From Bacteroidales bacterium UBA6192 (GTDB lineage Bacteria > Bacteroidota > Bacteroidia > Bacteroidales > F082): 50,489 nt of DNA. Of the stretch, positions 43,779 through 50,489 are shown piece by piece. The position numbers and the translations under genes are program-made. Every line of letters begins with the position of its first letter. Position 1 is the first letter of the stretch. The stretch spans positions 1-50,489 of the forward strand of contig DITE01000006.1 of the NCBI GenBank assembly GCA_002422725.1. Direction: 5' to 3'. The notes beneath the pieces were generated by a model, which made no database searches, was not told the DNA's origin, and saw nothing but the letters and a program-made list of their open reading frames with translations.

Positions 43779-44495
43779 TTACAAAACCGGGTTTATTTTC
43801 ACACTGGCATCTTCCATGATGAGATCGTAATAATAGCCAGAGCCAAAATCTTTATCGAGCACAATGGTTCCTTCGAATACAACCACATCGCCTACCCTGA
43901 CCATTTCGAGTGTGGTGATGGTGAGGTCGTACTCTTCGTCATCGCCTGTTCCATCCTGAATATGAACCCAGTTGCGGCCCATGATGGAAGTATTCACTTT
44001 GATTACTTCTCCGGCAACCATAATTACCTGTTTGTCGTATTTCGCTTTGTTGGAAAACAACTCGCCTATTGACACTGTTCCCTCACGGGCTTCCATATTG
44101 ATGATTTTTTTGCCCGAAACCGATTTCATGCTTCCAGGCGGAACATTGGCCACTTCCTGACTTTTCAAAGGGACTGGACTGTTTCTTAAATTTTCGACAA
44201 ATAACACCTTATCAAAAGTACGACCCAGATCCTTGCTTTGAAAATTGGTCATCTCCATTGATTCGGTGAAATGGAATACATCGCCCCTGGCCGCTTCCAT
44301 TGATTCGACTGCAATCCATAATTTCTTTCCTTTTTCTTTCACTTCCAGATACGTGTAGGCACTGGCCTGAAGCACATCAACCACCTCTACTTCACGGTTG
44401 TTGGGGTCAACGGCATAGTCCACTTTGGAGGATTTCCCGGATTGACAGGACAACAGCATTGCACAGGCAATCATAAAAACAAATACATTTCTCAT
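43779..44495 (-). CDS. NrfJ-like lipoprotein with C-terminal OB fold
   Basis: About 238 residues from the ATG at 44495 (lipobox MLLSC); a longer frame opens at 44522. The first domain (VVDVLQASAYTYLEVKEKGKKLW split from IAVESMEAARGDVFHF) and the second (SIGELFSNKAKYDKQVIMVAGEV then NWVHIQDGTGDDEEYDLTITT) match NrfJ-related proteins that accompany multihaem cytochrome operons. The second domain is OB-like. Its proposed role is in haem handling or cytochrome maturation, but that is not established. It follows the heptaheme cytochrome gene by 220 bases and is the last gene of the cluster. Confidence 0.65.
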   Translation of the reverse strand: MRNVFVFMIACAMLLSCQSGKSSKVDYAVDPNNREVEVVDVLQASAYTYLEVKEKGKKLWIAVESMEAARGDVFHFTESMEMTNFQSKDLGRTFDKVLFVENLRNSPVPLKSQEVANVPPGSMKSVSGKKIINMEAREGTVSIGELFSNKAKYDKQVIMVAGEVIKVNTSIMGRNWVHIQDGTGDDEEYDLTITTLEMVRVGDVVVFEGTIVLDKDFGSGYYYDLIMEDASVKINPVL

Positions 44496-44717
44496 AAATA
44501 TAATTTTTAGTTGGATGATCAAAAACGGGGATAAAAATAGGTATTTTACTTCATCGTCACAGGATAATTCATTAAGGGATTATATGTGCGAGTATATGTT
44601 GGTTTTAAAATGGCGACCTAAGGAAACAAATTAAAAATGTTTGATGCAGTCAATAAAGCACTATTTTTCTCCTTTGTTAATTTTTCTGTTGCAGCCCGAA
44701 AGACAAAATAAAAGTAG

Positions 44718-46217
44718 CTAGTACAACTCTTTATGGCATTCTGCGCAGAAAACGGTTTTCCATTTTTCCTTAATATCAACGGGATGTACGAACTCGAGAA
44801 ACCCTTTCCCTGTTGCAAATTCCATTTCGCCAGGCTTTCCCTGCTCCTTAATCAAATGACACAGGTTGCACTCGCGTGAGATAACCCGGTTGCTCTGTGA
44901 TTTAAATGAGTTGTTATGACAACGATAACAGCCATCATTTTCCAAATGGCCCATATAGTTTGGATATGCATTCCATTTCACTTTCATTTTAGGAAATATA
45001 TTCTGTGCATAGCCTTCTTTAATGGCCATGATTGCATCATCCAGAATCTGCTTATCTGATTCAAGTACTTCAGGATACATCATTTCATAATAATCATACA
45101 ATTCGCTTTCAATATAGCTGAAAGCACTATCCCTTGTTGGAAAATCATTCCTGAGAATTTCCATCGCAGCAATTTTAATATCTGGAAGGCTTCTTGAAAT
45201 CTTGCCGGCTGTCATGGCATCATCGAAGAATCTGATAGGCGACTTATAATCATGCGATGGCCGGTTATGGCAATCGAGGCAGTCCATAGTGCGAAACTCG
45301 AGCAATGCCAGTTGTTCATCATCAACAGCTTTGTTGTCGTCTTTATAGATGTGTACTTCACCTGATTTCAGGTTTGTATAACGAACCCAGACAATAGTGT
45401 CACGTTTGGAGTTGGTAGAGGCATATTCGATCTTGACATCCGAATTGATGTGCCAGTGAATGCCTTCAATCTGACCAAGTGCCCGATAAGAAGGACCTGT
45501 TTTCATCACAAGTCCGATATCCCATTCTGTGCTCTCTTCATCGGCCAGATAATGTTTGTGAACAACGTACTTCCTATCATAGAATTTTTCCGGCCAATGA
45601 CATTTCTCACAGGTTTCCTGAGCTGGTCGGAGGTTATGCAATGGGGTTGGAATTGGGGTGGGGTATGCACCTACCATCACCGAATAAACCTGATACAAGC
45701 CAGAAAGTTTTGATCGCATGTACCAGCCTGCTCCCGAACCAACATGACATTCCACGCATTGCACCCGAGCATGGGCAGATCCCTGATAAGCTGTGTATTC
45801 CGGTTCCATTACAGTATGGCAGAGGGTTCCGCAGAACTCATTTGATTCAGTATAATGAAATGCCTGATAACTTCCCAGTGCAGATAAAACAATAAATATC
45901 GATAACCCAATAGCAAAAATAAAAACGATAAACCGCTGACGTGAATCGTTGAAATCAATAACCGGAAAGACTAGCTCTTTCTCAACCGGTAATTGCCTTT
46001 TGCGTCTTATTCGTGTCAAAATTCCGATAAACATGATAGCCAAACCAATAAACATAATGGTAGGCAAAATGATAAAGGTGAACAAACCCGAATAATTATC
46101 ATTGTCGCCAAACACCAACGACATAAGGAACAACAATACAATCATGAATAAGGAGATCAGTGCGATCGTTCCTCCGATAAAAGTTGTCCAACTGTAGTAA
46201 TGCTTAGGTAATTTCAT
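44718..46217 (-). CDS. heptaheme NapC/NirT-type membrane cytochrome c (ImcH-like layout)
   Basis: 499 residues: three N-terminal hydrophobic helices (about 13-37, 46-68, 96-116), then haem motifs CGTLCH, CVECH, CEKCH, CLDCH, CYRCH, CNLCH and CAECH. The first is CX3CH, not CXXCH. The CHTVMEPEYTAYQGSAHA and ECHVGSGAGWYMRSKLSG segments are those of NapC/NirT proteins, which take electrons from menaquinol. Three helices and seven haems resemble Geobacter ImcH, required for extracellular electron transfer to high-potential acceptors. It lies 23 bases after the cytochrome b gene. Function is inferred; nitrite or other acceptors are possible. Confidence 0.85.
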   Translation of the reverse strand: MKLPKHYYSWTTFIGGTIALISLFMIVLLFLMSLVFGDNDNYSGLFTFIILPTIMFIGLAIMFIGILTRIRRKRQLPVEKELVFPVIDFNDSRQRFIVFIFAIGLSIFIVLSALGSYQAFHYTESNEFCGTLCHTVMEPEYTAYQGSAHARVQCVECHVGSGAGWYMRSKLSGLYQVYSVMVGAYPTPIPTPLHNLRPAQETCEKCHWPEKFYDRKYVVHKHYLADEESTEWDIGLVMKTGPSYRALGQIEGIHWHINSDVKIEYASTNSKRDTIVWVRYTNLKSGEVHIYKDDNKAVDDEQLALLEFRTMDCLDCHNRPSHDYKSPIRFFDDAMTAGKISRSLPDIKIAAMEILRNDFPTRDSAFSYIESELYDYYEMMYPEVLESDKQILDDAIMAIKEGYAQNIFPKMKVKWNAYPNYMGHLENDGCYRCHNNSFKSQSNRVISRECNLCHLIKEQGKPGEMEFATGKGFLEFVHPVDIKEKWKTVFCAECHKELY

Positions 46218-46240
46218 AATAGTTTGTTGTGTTGGTTAAA

Positions 46241-46852
46241 CTATTCGTGCCAACCGGTCCACATACTTTTGAAATTTTTACTGACAGGTTTTCCGGTAGT
46301 GCAGATATAAATATGAATAATAAGAAACACAGAGATTAGAAACCCTGTGGCTGAATGCAACAAGGCGGTCAGCTGAATGCCGCTGAACCCCAAAACTCTG
46401 TGAATAATAAATTCCGGAAACAATAGAGCAAGGCCTGAAATAATCACCAGCGGAACAAAAACATACATAGATATTATGTAGGAAACCTTTTGTAAGGGGT
46501 TGAATTTTCTGTCTTTGTTCACCGGAAAAGGAGTTGATTCCCCCTTGAACATTCCGGAAATGTAGTAGAGGGATTGTTTGAAAATCCTATCGGCCAGGCC
46601 TTTCCACTCAAGGATGTAAAACCTAATATTCCCGGTCACGAAATTGCCAATAACAAAAAACACATAATTGAATGACAACAATATGCCGGAAATATTGTGC
46701 AGGCTAACTGCAAGATCGAATCTAATACGGATATATTCATTAGACGAATACTGAAGGCTCAGACCGGTGATGATTAGGATAACGATTAATATTCCGTTGA
46801 TGCCATGCCAAATACGGAGCCAGATAGGGTATAAATAAAGTCTTTCAGCCAT
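46241..46852 (-). CDS. membrane b-type cytochrome (cytochrome b561-like)
   Basis: 203 residues with four hydrophobic helices. Candidate haem ligands are His16 in WLRIWHGINGIL, His in DLAVSLHNISGIL, His in LTALLHSATGFL and His in FLIIHIYIC, placed like two bis-histidine b haems across the membrane. Such subunits anchor quinol-oxidising or -reducing complexes. Directly behind it (4 bases upstream on this strand) is the heptaheme gene at 46856, so the two should form one membrane complex, like Geobacter CbcB with CbcA. Confidence 0.85.
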   Translation of the reverse strand: MAERLYLYPIWLRIWHGINGILIVILIITGLSLQYSSNEYIRIRFDLAVSLHNISGILLSFNYVFFVIGNFVTGNIRFYILEWKGLADRIFKQSLYYISGMFKGESTPFPVNKDRKFNPLQKVSYIISMYVFVPLVIISGLALLFPEFIIHRVLGFSGIQLTALLHSATGFLISVFLIIHIYICTTGKPVSKNFKSMWTGWHE

Positions 46853-46855
46853 AAT

Positions 46856-47809
46856 CTATTTCATTAATCGTAAGATGATATGAACCAGGATGCCAACAAA
46901 TGTTAATCCGAAGATGATAAAACTGATGATATTGAGGTACTCATTTCGGTTGGCACCAATAACATATGCCTCGTTTAAAATTACAGAATTCAGAAACCCC
47001 CGCTCTTTTCGTGCTTCAAGGTTTTGATATTTATAGAGGGATGCCATTAATATTGTATTGGTAGAGTGGCACTCAACACAATTGCGTACAGCCTGTTCTT
47101 TAGGTAAAATATTGTGGTTAACCCACATTGTATCAAGCTTTGATGTGTGGCATTCAATACATCTTACAGCGGAAAAATGCAATTCAAAATTAGGAAGGAA
47201 ATCATGAATTTCCTTCAATTCGGGTTTAATATCATCAGAAATCCGTTGAAAATTGTAACTGTTTGCATGACATTCCATGCATGTTGCATTGTGATAACTT
47301 ACTATTTCACTTATTTTAAACTCTCCGGAGGTCATTCTTTTATAGGAGTGTGGGTCGTGGCACATCCAGCAATTGAAGTCTTCGCTGTGACGTGTTGAGT
47401 GAACACTTTTATGAAATTCTTCATCAAGCACTTCGAAACGAAACTTAGCATAGGTTGGGTCGCCACCATGACAATCAAGGCAAGTATACATTGCTTCGAG
47501 TCTAAGTTCCGAAGGATGCGGAAAGGTTGTATAATCAGGTGAGTGGCAGTCGGTGCAGGCAAAATTGCGGTGAACTCCCTTATAGAAATCCTGGGAGTTG
47601 TAAACAAAGTTTGGATTCATTGCCTTTCGCTCTGTGCGACCACTGTTTTCATTTTCGAATGAATAGAATTTTTGTCCATGGCATTGAAAACAACGCTTGT
47701 TATCTTCGAAACCGGAAGGCAATTCTACTTCAGCACTGTCGGCTACAACGCTACATGGTGCATTGATTGCCATGGCCAATAAAAAATAAATCAGGAAATA
47801 TCTAATCAT
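46856..47809 (-). CDS. heptaheme cytochrome c with C-terminal membrane anchor
   Basis: 317 residues with a signal peptide (to about CSVVA) and seven haem motifs: CFQCH, CTDCH, CLDCH, CWMCH, CMECH, CIECH and CVECH. A single C-terminal helix (IISFIIFGLTFVGILVHIIL) anchors it. Seven haems and one anchor next to a cytochrome b match the layout I recall for CbcA of Geobacter. Likely located in the periplasm at the inner membrane. The hairpin at 47825 lies between it and the monoheme gene upstream. Confidence 0.88.
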   Translation of the reverse strand: MIRYFLIYFLLAMAINAPCSVVADSAEVELPSGFEDNKRCFQCHGQKFYSFENENSGRTERKAMNPNFVYNSQDFYKGVHRNFACTDCHSPDYTTFPHPSELRLEAMYTCLDCHGGDPTYAKFRFEVLDEEFHKSVHSTRHSEDFNCWMCHDPHSYKRMTSGEFKISEIVSYHNATCMECHANSYNFQRISDDIKPELKEIHDFLPNFELHFSAVRCIECHTSKLDTMWVNHNILPKEQAVRNCVECHSTNTILMASLYKYQNLEARKERGFLNSVILNEAYVIGANRNEYLNIISFIIFGLTFVGILVHIILRLMK

Positions 47810-47824
47810 AATCTGTTATAAAAG

Positions 47825-47871
47825 ATGAACCTTCAGCCCGCTAAATTAAACAATTCAGACTGAAGGTTCAT
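47825..47871. terminator. intercistronic 12-base hairpin in the cytochrome operon
   Basis: ATGAACCTTCAG (47825-47836) and CTGAAGGTTCAT (47860-47871) form a perfect 12-base stem with a 23-base loop. On the minus strand CTTTTATAAC follows, a weak T-run. It may partly end transcription or protect the message of the monoheme genes; TTTTAG follows on the plus strand. Confidence 0.45.
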
Positions 47872-47901
47872 TTTAGTTATTAAAAACAGAAATCTTTAAC
47901 A

Positions 47902-48321
47902 TTACTTCTTCATGGTTCGGATGTAGCTGATTACAGCCCAACGCTCCTCTTCATCCGTTATTTTCTTTTCAAAATTGGGCATTTCATCGCGGCCAACGTA
48001 AGACATATAATACAATTCGCCATCACCAAAGGCCTGAAATTTTGCACTGGAAAAATCTCCCGGGAAAGTTTCAAGGTTTTTAGCCTTGGGACCATCTCCT
48101 AAGCCTGCATTGCCATGGCACGACCGACAGTGTTTGGCATAGGCTGTTTTTCCAAGGCTGATTGCTGCGGCATCGCCAGCTTTGTTGGGGTTCTTCATTG
48201 CTTTATAATTGGCAGGCACTTGCCATGGAGCTCCAACTTTTTGGTCCTGTGGCAATGCAAATGCAGTTAATAATAGCGCACCCGCAAAAACCATTCCTAA
48301 AAAAAACATTTTTCGTTTCAT
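47902..48321 (-). CDS. monoheme periplasmic cytochrome c (copy 2)
   Basis: 139 residues with a signal peptide (to about LTAFALPQ) and one haem motif CRSCHG; the sixth-ligand methionine is in GRDEMPNFEKKI. The class-I fold is completed by RWAVISYIRTMKK. It is a tandem paralogue of the gene at 48364; YAKHCRSCHG and GLGDGPKAKNLETFPG are shared word for word. Probably a diffusible electron carrier between the inner-membrane complex and an outer acceptor. Confidence 0.9.
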   Translation of the reverse strand: MKRKMFFLGMVFAGALLLTAFALPQDQKVGAPWQVPANYKAMKNPNKAGDAAAISLGKTAYAKHCRSCHGNAGLGDGPKAKNLETFPGDFSSAKFQAFGDGELYYMSYVGRDEMPNFEKKITDEEERWAVISYIRTMKK

Positions 48322-48363
48322 AGTGTTACTTTTTAATTATTCGATTATGTCTTAAAGTTAATA

Positions 48364-48780
48364 TTATTTTTTAAAAGTCCTGATGTAATTAACAACTGCC
48401 CAGCGAGATTCTTCATCAGGTAAATTCTTTTCAAAATTAGGCATTTCGTCACGGCCGACAATTGATTTATAGTACAATTCTCCATCAGTAAGCGATTGGA
48501 ATTTCGCATCACTAAAATTGCCAGGAAAGGTTTCAAGGTTTTTGGCTTTAGGGCCATCACCCAATCCAATGTTCCCATGACATGATCGGCAGTGTTTTGC
48601 ATACAAAGCTTTTCCAAGTTTTTCTGAATCTGCCTTACCTTTTTCAGGATTTTTCATGGTTTTATAACTAGCAGGAATATCCCATGCAGCACCTTTTTTT
48701 TGATCTTGAGGCAAAACAAAGGAGGTTAATGTCCAGTAGCCTGCCATTAGAAATGCAATAAATATAATTTGCTTTTTCAT
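48364..48780 (-). CDS. monoheme periplasmic cytochrome c (copy 1)
   Basis: 138 residues with a signal peptide (ending near LTSFVLPQ), haem motif CRSCHG and ligand methionine in GRDEMPNFEKNL. The sequence is highly similar to the next gene, so the two are a recent tandem duplicate. It is the first gene behind the sigma-54-like promoter at 48853 and so may set the start of the inducible part of the operon. Confidence 0.9.
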   Translation of the reverse strand: MKKQIIFIAFLMAGYWTLTSFVLPQDQKKGAAWDIPASYKTMKNPEKGKADSEKLGKALYAKHCRSCHGNIGLGDGPKAKNLETFPGNFSDAKFQSLTDGELYYKSIVGRDEMPNFEKNLPDEESRWAVVNYIRTFKK

Positions 48781-48852
48781 TATTCAAGGGTTTTTAATAG
48801 ATTTAAGTAGATATGGATTAATAAGTAATTGCTTTTTCCTATTTCTACCACC

Positions 48853-48869
48853 TGCACGTATCATGCCAA
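48853..48869 (-). promoter_or_regulatory. sigma-54-like promoter ahead of the monoheme cytochromes
   Basis: On the minus strand TTGGCATGATACGTGCA carries the GG and GC dinucleotides exactly ten bases apart and agrees with TTGGCACGnnnnTTGCA except at two positions. It is 73 bases before the ATG at 48780 in an otherwise empty 122-base gap. An enhancer-binding activator would be needed, and none is encoded in this window. Confidence 0.5.
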
Positions 48870-48902
48870 ACTTTAATTAACACAAAGACAATGTTATTCA
48901 GC

Positions 48903-49784
48903 CTAAAAACTCCACAACCTTGTAATGGTAAATCCTAACATGAGACCACCATCAGCAAAATCGTTTTGGTTAAACATCATATTCTGCTGTGGAACTAAGC
49001 CATCGGCCGAAGCCACATAAATGTGAAATGCATGGGTACTGGTACAAATTTCCCAGCCGATACCAAGATTGGGTTTCGCAGGATGATAAAAACCCCTTTG
49101 TTCGGATATTGCTTTTACTTTCAAAGGCGAATCATACTGAAAAATGATGGACGACTGTGGCGAAAACTGAGCCCTTCCATTGATGCCAAGCGAAATAATA
49201 TCATGCTCGTAGTCGCTGTCAACACTGTTATAGTGCGTGAAACTTGTATTGAACTGAAGGGACAACCAATCATTAAATTTACGTCCTATGATCAATTGCG
49301 AGAAATACGACAACCTGTTCGATGCGGTATATTCATCACCAAAGATGTCCTTATTGCTGCCGTCGATGGCAATATTTCCGTAAAAAGCAACCGCAACGGG
49401 AATAGTATTCTGACGGGTTTGCTCCAAAATGGTGTATTTGACATTAAAATCACTATGCATTTTCTGTCGGGTTATCCCATAGCCCACCTGAAGATTTTTT
49501 ATCAGCACGTAGTTAAGAGCAAGTCTGATGTTGGCTCCGGGCGCATACAGACCAAACAAATCGGAAAAACCATTATCCATTGTGCCGAATTTATGTTGGA
49601 TTACATATTCCAGTGTGCCTTCGGAAGGGATAAATGTGGTTTGGTTATCTATCAGATAACCACTTTGAAAGGGTGGTCTTACCGGTTTATCTTTCTCTTT
49701 TACCGCTTGGGATTCATCTTCCTGTGCGAAGCCTGACAAAGCAAAAGCTGTTGCCAGCATCATGGTAAATAGTACTTTTTTCAT
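48903..49784 (-). CDS. DUF5777-family beta-barrel protein
   Basis: 293 residues with a signal peptide (ALSGFAQ) and many amphipathic strands, ending in FTITRLWSF with a terminal phenylalanine. The segments PPFQSGYLIDNQTT, YVIQHKFGTMDNGFSDLFGLYAPGANIR (split here) and ADGGLMLGFTITR are those of DUF5777. These outer-membrane barrel-like proteins are often encoded near cytochromes. A porin role for a porin-cytochrome conduit is an attractive but untested idea. The gene starts 12 bases after the lipoprotein-type cytochrome gene and shares its transcript. Confidence 0.8.
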   Translation of the reverse strand: MKKVLFTMMLATAFALSGFAQEDESQAVKEKDKPVRPPFQSGYLIDNQTTFIPSEGTLEYVIQHKFGTMDNGFSDLFGLYAPGANIRLALNYVLIKNLQVGYGITRQKMHSDFNVKYTILEQTRQNTIPVAVAFYGNIAIDGSNKDIFGDEYTASNRLSYFSQLIIGRKFNDWLSLQFNTSFTHYNSVDSDYEHDIISLGINGRAQFSPQSSIIFQYDSPLKVKAISEQRGFYHPAKPNLGIGWEICTSTHAFHIYVASADGLVPQQNMMFNQNDFADGGLMLGFTITRLWSF

Positions 49785-49795
49785 GTCTGTTTAAA

Positions 49796-50176
49796 TTAAT
49801 TGTTTTTAGCCCCTTGCTTAATCCATTCCAAAATCAGTGCAGCTTTCGACTTATTCAGTTTACTCCATTTGTGTGTTTCAGAATCGGGATGAGCAAACCA
49901 ATAAATAATGCTTGCCTCGGGTTCAGCAGTATCAATCAAAGCAGGCACAATGGCAGCATAAGCTTTATCGGCAGTCAGATCTGGTGCAGTTGCTCCGGTT
50001 TTGTGGCAGGAGATACAATTAAATTGATTAAAAATCGGCACAATTTCCGTGGCAAACTTAATGGGTACGTTGGGGTCGATAGTATCATCAGGTTCAACAA
50101 CAAAATCATATTTACAGGATGTTAATACAATCGACAATACGGCCGCGACCAAAAAAAGTAGTTGTCTTGTTTTCAT
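49796..50176 (-). CDS. cytochrome c-type lipoprotein
   Basis: About 126 residues from the ATG at 50176 (lipobox VLTSC); the longer frame to 50212 puts 12 residues before the signal. One haem motif CISCHKTGA is preceded by EIVPIFNQFN, and the C-terminal helix reads ALILEWIKQGAKN, as in the PSCyt/planctomycete-type cytochrome c-like domains. A sixth-ligand Met is not evident. Lipid anchoring would place it at the inner or outer membrane. It lies between the partial cytochrome gene and the DUF5777 gene. Confidence 0.8.
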   Translation of the reverse strand: MKTRQLLFLVAAVLSIVLTSCKYDFVVEPDDTIDPNVPIKFATEIVPIFNQFNCISCHKTGATAPDLTADKAYAAIVPALIDTAEPEASIIYWFAHPDSETHKWSKLNKSKAALILEWIKQGAKNN

Positions 50177-50216
50177 TAACTTATGATTAAATAATTTAGA
50201 AATGGTTTTCATTAAA

Positions 50217-50244
50217 GAAGCAGGTTTTTCACAAAACCTGCTTC
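50217..50244. terminator. 12-base hairpin behind the partial cytochrome gene
   Basis: GAAGCAGGTTTT (50217-50228) and AAAACCTGCTTC (50233-50244) pair perfectly with loop TCAC. On the minus strand TTTAAT follows, so the T-run is short. It could be a weak terminator or an mRNA end for the upstream gene. Confidence 0.5.
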
Positions 50245-50265
50245 AAAAATCAACTGATCAAATCG

Positions 50266-50489
50266 TTATGGCAAAGCATTGATTGAATTCTGAAGTACCC
50301 TTTTAACGAATTTTGGATTGTGAACCCCCAAACTCTGGTCTTCTTTAACACTTTTCCAGTTCCAGTAAGCACCGGCAACGGTATTTGTGTGTTCACCGGT
50401 CTTGGCCATTCCGTTTGCAGGATTATAGATACCGGCAACTTCAAGCTTAACCCTCAGCTCTTCCATAAGGGCTGCTACTTCGGTGTGTA
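50266..50489 (-). CDS. C-terminal fragment of a probable multiheme cytochrome c (5' end outside window)
   Basis: The frame is open to the window edge; about 74 codons are visible. The segment AYWNWKSVKEDQSLGVHNPKFVKRVLQNSI is close to the C-terminal helix of ammonia-forming nitrite reductase-like and other multihaem cytochromes, where Asp/Ser-x-Gly-Val-His-Asn-Pro supplies a distal histidine (quoted in parts here: AYWNWKSVKED, SLGVHNPKF). No CXXCH falls in the fragment. The whole protein is needed to name it. Confidence 0.6.
   Translation of the reverse strand, partial: HTEVAALMEELRVKLEVAGIYNPANGMAKTGEHTNTVAGAYWNWKSVKEDQSLGVHNPKFVKRVLQNSINALP

Overview
The window looks like a chromosomal segment of a Bacteroidota bacterium, probably of the order Bacteroidales or a close relative. 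The evidence is: several proteins with type IX secretion (T9SS) C-terminal sorting domains; a PorV/PorQ-family protein; promoters of the TTTG / TAnnTTTGC type; a DksA-like protein without its zinc cysteines; an ATP synthase arranged atpD-C and atpB-E-F-H-A-G; and many lipoproteins with a short signal ending in SC. Nothing fixes the genus. I saw no tRNA, rRNA, CRISPR array or intact transposase.

Layout. 1-2019: the end of a secreted T9SS protein, then a PorV/PorQ-type barrel. 2118-5622: greA, a HIT protein, a long PurF-like amidotransferase on the minus strand, and a GNAT acetyltransferase. 5809-14122: transporters (YfcC family, glutamate/aspartate symporter), phosphofructokinase with a small membrane protein, and two secreted T9SS beta-propeller proteins; at 9445-9537 lies what looks like the last strand of a lost TonB-dependent receptor. 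14205-21677: a drug-efflux locus of two related TetR-like regulators, TolC, adaptor and RND pump, with a dyad operator candidate in front of tolC. 21740-27295: an A+T-rich accessory stretch on the minus strand with two tandem paralogous secreted HExxH proteins, a T9SS protein and an orphan lipoprotein. 27891-29978: radA and ferritin. 30058-38641: the F-type ATP synthase in two blocks separated by two opposite-strand lipoprotein genes. 38776-43538: lspA, a DksA-like gene and ileS. 43779-50489: a minus-strand cytochrome cluster that continues past the window edge.

How the genes work together. The most interesting system is the cytochrome cluster: a heptaheme NapC/NirT-type membrane cytochrome with three membrane helices, a b-type cytochrome, a membrane-anchored heptaheme cytochrome, two tandem monoheme cytochromes, a cytochrome-like lipoprotein, a DUF5777 beta-barrel, an NrfJ-like lipoprotein and the tail of another probable multiheme protein. 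By layout it resembles a quinol-to-periplasm electron exit (Geobacter ImcH and CbcBA come to mind) with a candidate outer-membrane barrel in the same operon. A good sigma-54-like promoter lies directly before the monoheme cytochromes. The terminal electron acceptor cannot be read from the sequence.

Other signals outside genes: a strong hairpin between atpE and atpF, a repeated 7-1-7 dyad of Fur/PerR type at 27701 and 35304, and bidirectional terminators at 21712 and 36830. Several starts differ from the longest open frame; where a TTG or GTG-initiated extension is unlikely the ATG was chosen, except lspA, which seems to need TTG.
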